Part shown: piece by piece, positions 23,158 to 33,960 of the stretch
Position numbering within the stretch: the stretch's first letter is position 1
Layout: each line of letters starts with the position of its first letter
Source: Aselliscus stoliczkanus
Lineage: Eukaryota; Chordata; Mammalia; Chiroptera; Hipposideridae
Length of the DNA: 64,000 bases
Direction: 5' to 3'
Assembly (NCBI GenBank): GCA_033961575.1
Contig: CM066734.1
Coordinates: 79,110,501-79,174,500 of the forward strand
Translations under genes and position numbers: made by a program
Notes under the pieces: model-generated
Seen by the model: only the letters and a program-made list of their open reading frames with translations
Told to the model about the DNA's origin: nothing
The model's database searches: none

Positions 23158-23622
23158 GTGTTTTTTTTATTTTTTATTATTAGTTTCAGGTGTATAAAAA
23201 AAGTAAAAGTTATGCTTTTCACCCCTCACAAAGTGACAACCTCTGTCCCCCAGTCCACTGCTGCCCAACCCCAATATCATACATATCTATTACAATTCCA
23301 TTGACTCAACTCCCCACACTGCACTCCACATCCCGTGACTGTGTATATATTAAATTATAGGTGACATATAATATTATTTAATGGCAGCTTCAGATGTACA
23401 GTGAAGTGGCCAGGCCTCTACACTGTCTATGAAGTGGTCTCCTAAAAAGACATGAGTCCATCTGGCCCCCTAAAAAATATTTACATTATTGTCCCCAAAC
23501 TGTCTTTCTTATCCTTGTGACAATATTGAAGTTACCAATTTATGTTGTCTCGCCCCTTCCCCTCTTCCCTCATCCCCACCCCCTCTCATCCAGCAATCAT
23601 CAGTTTTTCCTGTGTCTCTGAG
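23158..23622 (-). mobile_element. 5'-truncated L1: 3' UTR only
   Basis: Antisense 3' UTR of the common L1 type in this window ('agcttcagatgtacagtgaa', 'tgaagtggtctcctaaaaag'), flanked by an exact 12-bp duplication TAAAGTAAATTT (23,146-23,157 and 23,623-23,634). Its upstream end reads 'cagtttttcctgtgtctctg', which is the unrearranged sequence at the place where the two ORF1-bearing L1s have their shared deletion junction. Confidence 0.9.
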
Positions 23623-23634
23623 TAAAGTAAATTT

Positions 23635-25484
23635 ATTTTAATGATTGATGCTTTTCATGAACTCTAATTTAATGTAATTCAGACTCAAACTCTGTCATTA
23701 TAGTTTGGTGAAACAATGAAGTTTGACTAGTAAAGGCTGAATATAACTGCATAATGATTGCAACAAACTAATCTTAATGTATTTTAAATATGATGCAGCA
23801 AAAAGCAATTTTTTTCTTACTTTTAGAAGATAAAAAGTGATTTTAAGTGGAGCTGCAATTACTCATCAGTCATCAGTAGGGAACAAACCATAACAGGGTC
23901 TCATTTCCATTGCCAAAAGTTCTTTGAAATTGCAAGGGTTTATAAAGGAAAATAGTCAAAGACACAAACACTATAAAAATAAAGTATGGGCTTGGTCCTA
24001 AGGTCATACATTTTTTAGAAATGGAAAAAACAAAGAGATCATTCAATCCTTAGATCACATGACAGGGACAGTGATGTTCAAATTCAGATCTTCCAATGTG
24101 AAGTCAACTCCCATTTTGAATAATGACTCCATTCTGCCATCGTAAGATGAATTAGAAACCAATATTTTAATTTCATCTATGAAAAAAAACAACAGTATTA
24201 GAGTAGACCATTTACTCTGAATCTTTTTATTTAGAGTATGTATAGAGTAGAATAAAGTAGGACCTTAGAGCAACCTGCTTATCAAAATCTTAAGACAACT
24301 TTTCTGCTAATTTTAAATACCTCATCCAACTTTTGGAAGACATTAAACAATTATGGATTATAATGTTAGCCAATAAAGCTTTCAAATGTTTCTCTTTCCT
24401 TCATCACTTAAGTCACTGATCCTTATGTACAAGCCTCCATTTCTTCTTGTCACTGCCATATCAGGCCCTTCAATTAATTAAATTTAATACCTGGGCCATA
24501 GTCTTCCTCTGTACTCTGTGTGCTGCCATCATATTACACATTTATTCAACAATTGAGCCTTGGAATTCCATCATCTCCTCAACCCTAGTGATACTCTGCC
24601 CATTTCAGCTACATATTTGCATGCTTATATCACAGATATGATTATGCCTTAGAAATTTTACAACTTTTAAAATTATAAATGTAGATTTTCCACTCTCTGA
24701 TTTAAAAACAAACAAACAAACAAACCTATATTCTTATTGCTCTTATATTAGTAATAATAATTTTATCAGGAGCAAGATTTATTAATATCAGAGTGCCCCC
24801 AAGTTCTTCCTTTCTCTTGTACATCTCTCCTCCATAAGATAATTTTAATACACTTTCCTGAGATTGATTAACATTTGAAGACTTAATGAGAATGCTTTTT
24901 GGAACACTTATCAAACTTTATTTTTAAATTTCTGTTCCCTATAGTCATGTGTTTTGCTTTGGCCAAAGTAATATGTATACAAGTTTTAAGCAGAGGTTTA
25001 ACTACCCTCATATGCTTCCACCAGTGCCCTTGCTGTTTCATTTTGCCAAAAGAACAATGAACTCCAGTTTGAGACTACCCTTCAGCCTGAGTCCGAGAAT
25101 GAAAAGACACATGGAGCAGAGTTATAAAGTTAACAAAGAGGACATAATTATTTTAGTGAGTTAAGCAGGTAATGCATAGAGATCATTGGAAGCTGCAGTG
25201 TGAATCAAAATGATCAGAGATCATTTGGGTGTTTTATCACATGAGATATCCTAAAGCATATTGAGGATGAAAAAATATTGAGGAGAAAATGGAGTATTAA
25301 AAAATACTTTAGAAGGTAGTGCTGTGGGTTTTATAGGATGATTTATAAGGCAGACGCAAAAATTAAAGTTCTTTTAAAATTGATTTTGGTTGCTGAATGG
25401 TACTTTTGAAATGTGAGACCATACACAGTTTAAATAACATGTGCCCCAGGCTCATATTCAGAGAATATAAAAATAGCAAACCTT
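23635..25484. other. Unique AT-rich sequence
   Basis: Nothing recognised apart from a short (AAAC)n tract at 24,708-24,726. Confidence 0.5.
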
Positions 25485-25665
25485 TACTGAATGCCCGTCA
25501 TTTTAAGATCAGGATTTAATGTAATGCTCACAGAATTGAAAGTAACGTAGCAATAATAGGAAATAAGGCTTACAGAAGTCATGCAACTTGCCCAAGGAAC
25601 TGATATAATGCAGCACTTCTTGGATTTGAACTGTGATACTTGAAGCCCATTCATTTATTATATGC
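25485..25665 (+). repeat. MIR SINE relic
   Basis: 'tttactgaatgcccgtcatt', 'gcaacttgcccaagg' and 'ggatttgaactgtg' in order match the MIR core and 3' region. Confidence 0.65.
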
Positions 25666-26107
25666 CAGCTCTTCTACCTCCTTCCATTAGGAATTTAAAT
25701 TTATTTAAATGTTTCTAGAGAAACAAATATAGATTGAGTCCACGTTACACTCGGAATCCCCAATAACTCATCTATGTCTTCAGTTCAGCTTGGAAATCCA
25801 CATCTGTTTCCTTAATACTCTTCCACTTTAAATAGCTCCACCCATGTAAAGCATCATATCCTCAACCTTTCTTCTCATTGTCTGAAGATTGTTTTCATGA
25901 CTAAGTAATTCCTTCATTTTCCTTCAGTCCCTTTGGGTCCTCATTCACTTTCTCTTTTGAAGCTTTCTCTTACTTTGTACCTCCTTTAAGTGTTGTTTTG
26001 TACAACCTTTAAATGTTGTTATATGTCAGAGCTCACTTAGGGCATCTTTTTTTTTCTCATTTTAGATATCTTACTAATGTAGCATCACTGTCACTCATGC
26101 TGTATTT

Positions 26108-26221
26108 TTTTTTCTTTTTTTTTTCCCGAGGGCAGTATCACTGGCCCTCATATGTGGGACCCGAAAGGGGGCCGCTTGCTTCCCAAGCCAACACTTAACC
26201 ACCACAGCACTCGGCCGGCCC
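26108..26221 (-). mobile_element. tRNA-derived SINE, family A, copy 2
   Basis: Antisense copy: poly-T, then 'gagggcagtatcactggccc', ending 'actcggccggccc'. A 16-bp duplication CACTCATGCTGTATTT lies at 26,092-26,107 and 26,221-26,236. The B box has mutated (GGTTCGGGTCC has become CTTTCGGGTCC), so this copy is probably transcriptionally weak. Confidence 0.93.
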
Positions 26222-26569
26222 ACTCATGCTGTATTTCTAGCCCAGCCCTAAGCCTGTGACTTATCCCTCCAGAATCGTCACATTACATGGGGAAAAAAAA
26301 AAAAAAATCTAACCTAGTTCCCTAACCAAAAAGCTAAAAAAGCATGCATTATTTCTATAGCTTCCTGCTTTAGAACATTTAACCACTTATCAAACTTTAC
26401 TGGTTCAACTTCCTTAATAGGTCTTAAATCTAATTCCATGAGCATCAAAATATATCAGTCCCCACACATAGAGTCAGAAACAACTGCTGATTAGTGTATC
26501 TCCTTCTATATATTCTCCTCTATATTCCATTCTTTACCATAAAGCTAGAGCAATTTATTGTTTGATTGA

Positions 26570-26735
26570 TTTATTTTATGTGTTTTAGTTTACATTTTAT
26601 TGAGACATAACTGACATAATATTTTGTAAATTTGAAGTGTACAATGTGTTAGTTTTATACATTTATATATTGCCATATGATGAGTACAATAGCATTAGCT
26701 GACATATATCAGGTCACATTGCTGCCAATTGGAAT
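26570..26735 (-). repeat. Old L1 3' end fragment
   Basis: 'cattttattgagacataact', 'gaagtgtacaatgtgttag' and 'acatttatatattgccata' match the antisense 3' UTR of old L1 subfamilies. Confidence 0.6.
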
Positions 26736-26841
26736 AATTTGAAAATGAACTAGATATTAGCCAATATTATATCAGTGTTCAATTCCTTTGGCATGATGAT
26801 GGTAGTTTTGTTATGTAAGAGTATGTCCTTGTTCTAGGACA

Positions 26842-27041
26842 CAGTCTTCAAACTTTTCTGTAAATGGCCAAATAGTAAATATTTTATTTTGCATAGCTCA
26901 TGTACAACTACTCAAGTCTGCTGTTAATGGCATGAAAGAAGACACAGGCAATACAGAAATGTATGCACATAGTTTCATTCCAATAAAACTATTTATAAAT
27001 ACAAATGGTCACCCAATTTTGGACTATGGACCATAGCTTGC
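26842..27041 (+). mobile_element. hAT-Charlie type non-autonomous DNA transposon (MER3-like)
   Basis: 'cttcaaacttttctgtaaat', 'gccaaatagtaaatatttta', 'acaactactcaagtctgctg', 'ttccaataaaactatttata' and 'tggaccatagcttgcc' follow, in order, a well-known mammalian hAT MITE consensus. The family name is from memory and may be imprecise. Confidence 0.75.
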
Positions 27042-27104
27042 CATTATTTAGGAATGAAATATCACAACTACAAAAAAGTTCCCAATGATTCCCCTAACAC
27101 TAGC

Positions 27105-27105
<1 letters not shown>

Positions 27106-27147
<42 letters not shown>
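27106..27147 (+). repeat. (CA)21 microsatellite
   Basis: Pure CA dinucleotides, ending in CCCCGCCCCC. Confidence 0.97.
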
Positions 27148-27149
<2 letters not shown>

Positions 27150-27164
27150 CGCCCCCACAAACAC

Positions 27165-27425
27165 ACAGACACTGAGCATTTGCTATGTGCTAATCACTAA
27201 ACTAGGCACTTAATATGAATACAGTCATTTAATCCTCAGGACAAGTGATGATACAGATATACATTTTAAAATATAACTAGTTTTATTCTTATTTCATGAG
27301 AAAACAAAGGCACACACTCATACACACAAAAACAAACAAACAACCTAATTAGTATGTTGGAAATCACAGGGATATTTAGTGATAGAGCCGGAGTTGAACC
27401 ATGACGTTCCATTTCCAGACTTCAT
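27165..27425 (+). repeat. MIR SINE relic
   Basis: 'gagcatttgctatgtgctaa', 'aaactaggcactta', 'tcatttaatcctcaggaca', 'agccggagttgaacca'. This is the best preserved MIR in the window, interrupted by A/C-rich simple sequence near 27,305-27,340. Confidence 0.8.
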
Positions 27426-28740
27426 TAATGACTTGAAGACATCTTTAAGAACATGCAGGTGTAATTTTAGTTCTATAATCTAAAATGTGATAAGCCTACC
27501 ATTTGTATTTTCTGAGCTTTGTTTCATCACAACTTAAACATGAGGGACTTAAATATATATAATTCCATTTAATTATAAATTCTAAATTTCTAAGAGTCTC
27601 ATTACCAAATCATGCACCTTTTCATTTTTGTATTTAATTCATTTCAGCCCAGGGTTCAATAACATAAGAGGTATACACATAATGGTGTCTTATCTTAGCT
27701 CTTTTAGGTCCAAAATTGTATAATTCTGTAAAGGGTTATTGCATCCTGACACAATTACTGAATTGAATGTGAATTAGGTTATCACTGTTCAATGGACTTC
27801 ATTCTCTGTAGAAGCTCTTGCATTGCCTTTGTATCAAGCTCAAAGGAAAACATCCATTCCTTCTGATGTGCCTTGTGCCTTATCAAAATTATTGCACTGC
27901 TTGTTATGTACTCTCTCACAAAGTGCATGCCAATAGTTATGCTTAATCACTTTATTCCTGAACACTAAAACTAATAGCCCTTGCATTACACACATGAAAA
28001 TCCATAGTCTATTGAGAAATAGTGCACTACCTAGCATTCTGTTTCAAAGAGGATACAACATAATATTAGAAATGTCACTCTCTGGGTGCCAACGAAGGGA
28101 GATAGCTTTATCAACATGTAGGGCTACATTGGAGGTAAGGTTGCTGCCCAAAGAGAAATTTTCACCTGTAGTGCCATTTATCTGAGCTTCTGAGTCAATT
28201 TGATTTAATACATTAATAGGGTAAAGCATTATGTTATCTAACTCTATAAATTAACAATGATAAGGTATGATTAGTCAAATCAGTGTCATGTGGTATAAAT
28301 AATAGTCTTAAGTCCAAAGCTCCAACCATGTAATAACTGGAACAACTTTATTAAGTCTCTCATTTCCATTTTATCTTAGATACTGTTCTTCAGGCAAGGT
28401 TCATAATACAAATAAAACCTTTTGTCTGTCTCTGTAAGTTGGTAATTGATAGTACTTGATAGATAATTGATATACATTTCTATTTATATTATGATGGGTT
28501 TGATTAAATTTTTTCTTATTTTACAAATCACATTACTAAACCAAACAAATACTAAGATATTTTGGATTTTCGTTTTTCATATCCAGGAATATAACCCAGC
28601 CCCATATTTAATTTGTAACCCATATATTTCTAGTATCTTTAGGCTAACAAATACTAATACCTTATTATATTTTTTAATATAATAAGCATGGGTGTGAAGC
28701 ATTACAAATTTTATCAGAATCAACTCTCACTTTAATGGCG
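27426..28740. other. Unique AT-rich sequence
   Basis: Nothing recognised. Confidence 0.5.
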
Positions 28741-28843
28741 TATGTCACAACCCGCACAACAGGGCCATAGGAGTTCGGAAGGGATGGTGGAGGTTGAGAA
28801 ACAGAAAAATATAGACAAAGGATAGTTCAAAAGTAGTGTTAGC

Positions 28844-28952
28844 GGGCTGGCCGAGTGGCGCGGTGATTAAGCGCTGGCTTGGGAAGCCAGTGGCCCCGAT
28901 TCAGGTCCCACATATGAGGGCCAGTGACACTGCCCTCAAAAAAAAAAATAAA
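28844..28952 (+). mobile_element. tRNA-derived SINE, family A, copy 3
   Basis: GGGCTGGCCGAGTGGCGCGG start and GACACTGCCCTC end with an A-rich tail. The duplication AAGTAGTGTTAGC/AAGTAGCGTTAGC (28,831-28,843 and 28,953-28,965) has one T/C difference, so some age since insertion. Confidence 0.92.
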
Positions 28953-29521
28953 AAGTAGCGTTAGCCAGGGAACTCAAAGCCTCTTGGACTAAGAGCCCGA
29001 ATCAGGCTTGACTGTGGCTTTTATTGGGATACACACAAGGGAGTAGCCCGGGTCTGTGAGTCTCATACGTCTTACCAGAGAACTTAGCTCAGGGTGAAAT
29101 CACCCCATGGCCTGCAGGCTGCCTTTACTGAAAGTCCCATGATATGTTCACATGCACCTCCTAAGGGACAGAAACTTCTCATGCTGAGACTCACTGATAG
29201 GATTACATGGAGGACAGATGTTATCACCTTTTTAAGGTCATTTCACAGGCAAGCTGTCAGCACCTTAGAAAGGGGTATTTGCCCATTTTCCTCAACTCTG
29301 TGATTTCTCCTATGGCACCCCTGCGATTGTGTCTGGCTTGGGTTGTCCTATCTGCAGCTAGGGTCGTACCCATCTTTGACTAACCAGCCATCTTCTGGGG
29401 TCACACAGGAAGATAGAGTAGGCATGATGTTAAAGTACTGTCTCTATGAGGATCTGTTGTTATGGGAAGATGCATGGGGGCAGATGGCTAGAATGCTGTA
29501 TGACCATAGACATAGAACTTT

Positions 29522-29716
29522 TTTATTTTATTTATTTATTTATTTATTTATTTGTTTGTTTGTTTGTTTATTTATGTTTTAGCTGAGCCATCCTGCCAAC
29601 AGCAGACAACTCAGTGGGCAGCTCAGCTCAGGCTGGGCATCGAACTGTGTTGCTCAGAATTCACCTCGCACTCTTGAGTGAGCTCTTAACCAACTGATCC
29701 ACTCTGCCGGCCCTGG
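29522..29716 (-). mobile_element. tRNA-derived SINE, family B (longer, with unrelated 3' part)
   Basis: On the minus strand it starts GGGCCGGCAGAGTGG, has A-box-like TGGATCAGTTGG and B-box-like AGTTCGATGCC, then about 65 bp not found in family A (including GCTGCCCACTGAGTTGTCTG), then (AAAC)n and (AAAT)n tails. Duplication CATAGAACTTT at 29,511-29,521 and 29,717-29,727. Confidence 0.88.
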
Positions 29717-29790
29717 CATAGAACTTTAAATTCTCATAGTTTGACTCTTCCAGACTTCAGAGTTTATCCTCCATGGGTAGGAACACAAGC

Positions 29791-31014
29791 TCAAACTGCA
29801 AAATTACATTCAAAGAACACTCCTTAAGCCAGCAGTGTCAAATACTAGCTCAAGGGATAGATTTTCTTGTCTGGAACCAAGCTCTCAACACCAGAGCTGA
29901 GAGGAAGGGATCTTTTGTAGAGCAAAAACCCTCAGTAGAAAATGTTTCCAGTTATTACCCTTCATATCTTATAACTATGACAAGACCATTTAGCATTTGG
30001 AGATGATTAAGTTTTCACACACTTTTCTTCTATGCTACCTTCTGTTTTCCTTCATTTTAAATAAAACACCTGCTCCTCCATTTGTCTCTTAAGGCATTTG
30101 GAGCATCAAACAGGCATTTCCATTTGATCTCACAGGCTGGTACTCATGAATTTTACACTAATTAAAGATGATAAGGTGAAAGTGAGACAGAAAGGGACCA
30201 AACAAATTTGTCTAATAGTAAGAGTGTGTATCCCTCAAAATAAGCAAATGCTACAGTAACTTTCAAATATCCATCTGACACTTTGAAGTTTGTCTGTTGT
30301 ACTGGCAATTCTAAAATGAGATCCAGCCAAAACCTGCATTAGCATGTCAAAGAATAAGCTGCGAGAACTTTATTTGAAGTCTTGTGCTCAGTGGTATGGT
30401 ACCTTGGAGGCTGTTGAATTGCTTGCTGTTATTCCAGATGTGTATTGTCTCCATAGAAATACAATTTCACAGTCAATAAACATGTTAAGTCTACCAAGAG
30501 ATAATTATAGCAGAAAGCCTGACAGAAGTACTTCAAAATCTTCATAGAAGATTTGCCTATTGATCTGCTAATTGATTTTTATTATACTGACTTTGGATTG
30601 CTGTTTATATGTATTATTATACTCAAAGCAATTGAATAGCCCAGGCCAATTCTACTATTGAATAGTGCACAGAAATACTTTTAGTACAAAATATCTGTGG
30701 CACGATATCTCAGTGCAATAATTGCAAATATTAGCTGAGTGTCTTTTCTTTTGAAATGTATATTTAGTTAGATTTTATAAATGAAAGAGTGTTAGTTTGC
30801 TGAGAAAAAATAAACATAGGCTGGCATACATAACTTCATGTTTGCTAAACATTTTTTATTTGTGATAACACTGGTCTCATGTACTTAAAACCGATTTTTA
30901 TCTGAATTGAGTAAATACCCTAAGAATTTGGCAAGAAAACTCTTAAAAGTCAAATAAAGAAAAAAATGGAAAATTAGCTTTCAACCCAGAGACTATATTT
31001 GCAAAATTTAAAAA
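29791..31014. other. Unique non-coding sequence
   Basis: Nothing recognised. The two open frames here (77 and 67 codons) have no family resemblance. Confidence 0.5.
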
Positions 31015-31340
31015 GACAAAATGGTAGTCAAGATGGTGGAGTAGATAAACACTGTGCTCACCTCCTTTCAGGACCACATTAATTACAACTAAACTGCAGA
31101 ACAGTCATAAGAGAATTGCCTGAAGTTTAGCTAGACAGAAGACATAGAACTACAGACATACAGCAGGAGGACACACACAACCCATACAAGGGCCCCATCT
31201 GGAGCACCCAGTTCTGATGACTACGGAGACTGCATCACTGATTCCCACAGCACGCCTACTACATAAGGCCATTGTACTAAGACCCGGAGGCATAGAAGCT
31301 TTACCTGATACACAGAAACAAACACAGAGAGTCAGCTAAA

Positions 31341-32222
31341 ATGGGGAGACAAAGAAACATGTCCTAAATAAAAGAACAGAACAAAGCTCCAGAAAAAGAA
31401 TTAAACAAAATGGAGACAAGAAATCTACCAGATGCAAAGTTCCAAACACTAGTTATAAGGATGCTCAGTGATCTCAGGGAGAACTTCAACAGAGATAGGA
31501 AACATAAAAATGAAGATAGAAAACATAAAAAGGAACCAGTCAGAAGTAAAGAATATAATAACTGAAATGAAGACTACCTTACAGGGAATCAACAGTAGGT
31601 AGATGAAGCAGAGGATGAAATCAGTGATTTAGAAGATAAGGTAGCAAAAAACACTCCATCAGAAAAGCTAAAAGAAAAAAGAATTTAAAAAATAAGGACA
31701 GTTTAAAGGGCCTCTGTGACACCATCAAATGTACCAACATTTGCATTATAGGGGTACCAGAATGAGAAGAGAGAGAGCAAAGAAATGAAACCTATTAGAA
31801 GAAATAATGATGGAAAACTTCCCTATCTTGTAAAGGAAATAGATATAAGCCCAGGAAGTGCAGAGAGTCCCAAACAAAATGAACCCAAACAGGTCCACCC
31901 TGATACATCACAATTAAAATGCCAAATGTTAAAGACAAAGAGACAATCTTAAAAGCAGGGAGAGGAAAGCAGTTAGTTACCTACAAGGGAGCTCCCATAA
32001 AACTGTCAGCTGATTTCTCAACAAACTTTTCAGGCCAGAAGCCACTGGCACAAAATATTCAAAGTGATGAAAAGCAAGAACCTACAACCAAAATTATGGT
32101 ACCCAGCAAAGCTACCACTTAGAATTAAGGGACAGATAAAAATTTTCCCAGACAAGATAAAGCTAAAGGAGTTCCTTACCACCAAAGTAGTATTACATGG
32201 AATGATAGAGGGACATCTTTAA
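31341..32222 (+). pseudogene. L1 ORF1, decayed
   Basis: The usual start MGRQRNMS is followed by a stop at codon 9 (31,365-31,367), where the 11,987 copy has glutamine. Coiled-coil and RRM-like remnants follow in shifting frames. The C-terminal region is readable at 31,919-32,122 (VKDKETILKAGRGKQ, TYKGAPIKLSADFS). It cannot make ORF1 protein. Confidence 0.8.
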
Positions 32223-32234
32223 GACCAAAAAAAA

Positions 32235-32256
32235 CAGAGAGAGAGAGAGAGAGAGA
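32235..32256 (+). repeat. (GA)n tract at the ORF1/ORF2 spacer
   Basis: Eleven GA units in the L1 inter-ORF region. Confidence 0.9.
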
Positions 32257-32711
32257 AATAAAAAGTATGAATAACAAAATGACAATAACTACGTATCTAT
32301 CAACAATTACTTTCAATGTAAATGAATAAAATTATCCAATCAAAAGATACCATGGCTGAATATATAACAAAACAAGACCCTTACATAAGCCACCTACAAG
32401 AGACTCATTTTAGGATGAAAAAACACCCACAAACTGAAAGTAAAGGGAAGGGAAAACAATATTTTATGAAAATGGAAACAAACAAAAAAAGTTGACTTAA
32501 CAATACTTATACCAGACAAAATATACTCTCAAACAAAGCTATAACAAGAGACAAAGAAGGACCTAGTAATCCCACTTTTGGTATTTATCCTAAGAAACTT
32601 AAAATGCTTCTTTGAGGGGCTGTGTGCATCCATATGTTCATAGCCAAGATGTGGAGGCAGCTTGAGTGTTAGTCGATGGATGAATGGATAAAGACAAGAT
32701 GGTACATATAT

Positions 32712-33261
32712 ACAAGAGGTATGATCAAAAGAGACGGTGAATGTTTAAATTAAAAAATTATTATAGTAAAAAATACATTGCCATTAATCCTTCTCAAAAT
32801 ACTCACCCTAGCTTTGAACACACATATCCCATCATTCTTGCCACTTTCTGAAGCAGTTCTGGAAGTCCTCTTTCTTAATTGTCATTACTTCATCCTCCAT
32901 ATTGACAACAGTTTGTGTCACACATTGCTTCTGGTATGGAAATTTCTGTCAAATAAAAACATTTCAGTGCGTCCTCATCCATCTTATTCACTGGATCTGG
33001 AACCATGCAGCTTCTGGCTCTTCCCCAATGAAAGGTAAACGTTTTGAATCTATTCAGGACATCAATGTAGCCAGGACAGAGCAAAGAAAGTCACTCATGG
33101 AAAAGGACTTTGGAACTGCTTCAGAAAGTGGCAATAAGATGGGATAAGTGTGTTTGAAGTGAGGGGGAGAATTTTGAAGGGGATTAATGGCAGTGTGTCT
33201 TTTATTGTAATTTTTTTTAAATTTTAATTTTAACATTCACTGTATTTTTTGATCACACCTT
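32712..33261 (+). mobile_element. Mariner-type DNA transposon with duplicated inverted 3' end
   Basis: Ends match as inverted repeats: 'aggtatgatcaaaagagacg' at the left and the reverse of 'tttttgatcacacctt' at the right, next to TA dinucleotides. The inverted similarity goes about 165 bp inward (left 32,712 to about 32,880, right about 33,090-33,261), far beyond a normal mariner terminal repeat of about 30 bp. The inner part encodes the C-terminal half of a mariner transposase. It is nested in an L1, whose sequence resumes at 'tacaatggaatattgctcag', so it is younger than that L1. Confidence 0.85.
32885..33180 (+). pseudogene. Mariner transposase, C-terminal remnant
   Basis: Cut-and-paste transposase of the IS630/Tc1/mariner group. 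Visible: HIDNSLCHT, corresponding to the HDNAPAHT motif with the second catalytic Asp; then SVRPHPSYSLDLEPCSFWLFP, corresponding to the (Y)SPDLAPCDFxLFP motif with the third catalytic Asp (here SLDL). After a frameshift near 33,040 come the C-terminal FRKWQ and EGEF-like words. The N-terminal DNA-binding domains and first catalytic Asp are absent, so it is inactive. Confidence 0.85.
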
Positions 33262-33519
33262 ATACAATGGAATATTGCTCAGCTATGGGAACATAAAAAT
33301 GGTTGGGAATGGGTTTTTACCATCTGCAGCAGCATGGATTGACCTGGAGGGTATTGTGCTGAGTGGAGTATGTCAGACAGGGAAAGACAGATGCAATGTG
33401 ATTTCTCTTATATGTGGAATCTAAAGAACAAAATAAGTAAACACAACAGAAACAAACTCATAGATACAGAGAACATATTGATGGTTGCCAGATGGGAAGG
33501 GGATTGGAAATGAGGGAAA

Positions 33520-33865
33520 AAGGGGAGAAATTAAAAGTGCAAATTGGTTTTGCACAGTAGTCATGGGGATGTAGGGTATAGCAAAGGGAATAGAGTCAAT
33601 AATATTGTAATAACTATGCTTGGGTCAGATGGGTACTAGATTTATTAGGATGATAGATGAGGGGGTGTGTGTGTGGTAGAGTGAAAAGGTGAAGGGATTA
33701 AGAAGTACAAATTGGTAGTTACAAAACAGTCATAGGATTGTAAAGTAAAACATAGAGAATATAGTCAATAATATTATCAAAACTATCTATAGTGCCATGT
33801 GTTTACTAGACTAGTCAGAGGGATCACTTCTTATATTATACAAATGTCTAACTAGTATGCTATAA
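33520..33865 (+). repeat. Tandem ~170-bp units in the L1 3' UTR
   Basis: Two diverged head-to-tail units. 'gtgcaaattggttttgcaca', 'gaatagagtcaataatattg' and 'ggtactagatttattagg' recur as 'gtacaaattggtagttacaa', 'gaatatagtcaataatatta' and 'gtttactagactagtcag'. Confidence 0.7.
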
Positions 33866-33960
33866 ACCTGAAATTAATATAAAATGATATTGAATGTCAA
33901 AATAAAGTGTGAAAAAATAAAAATATTATAAAATAATTACATAAAACCTGAAATAAAAAA

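Larger units (their letters stand above)
28745..29790 (-). repeat. LTR-like region hosting two SINEs
   Basis: After removing the SINEs at 28,844-28,952 and 29,522-29,716, the rest is GC-richer than its flanks and starts 'tgtcacaacccgcacaacag'. It has 'ggcttttattgggatacaca', reminiscent of an inverted poly-A/R region of an endogenous retrovirus LTR. Ends and family are uncertain. Confidence 0.35.
31015..33960 (+). mobile_element. Plus-strand L1 with ORF1 but no reverse transcriptase, split by a mariner
   Basis: The 5' end 'gtcaagatggtggagtaga' and a short 5' UTR ('ctgatacacagaaacaaaca') are followed by ORF1 (31,341 to about 32,222), ORF2 5' sequence (about 32,265-32,560, endonuclease region), an abrupt jump near 32,561 to the extreme ORF2 3' end ('tagtaatcccacttttggta'), the mariner at about 32,712-33,261, then the rest of the ORF2 end and a 3' UTR to about 33,960. 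It is older than the elements at 10-16 kb and has a different 3' UTR. No clean duplication was found. Confidence 0.8.

Noticed and set aside
24447..24641. Hydrophobic 64-codon frame resembling a membrane peptide
   Set aside because: T-rich sequence produces hydrophobic codons by chance. No family resemblance.
30344..30547. 67-codon plus-strand frame, possible small gene
   Set aside because: No recognisable motif, no conserved start context or splice pattern visible, and its length is within chance for this composition.
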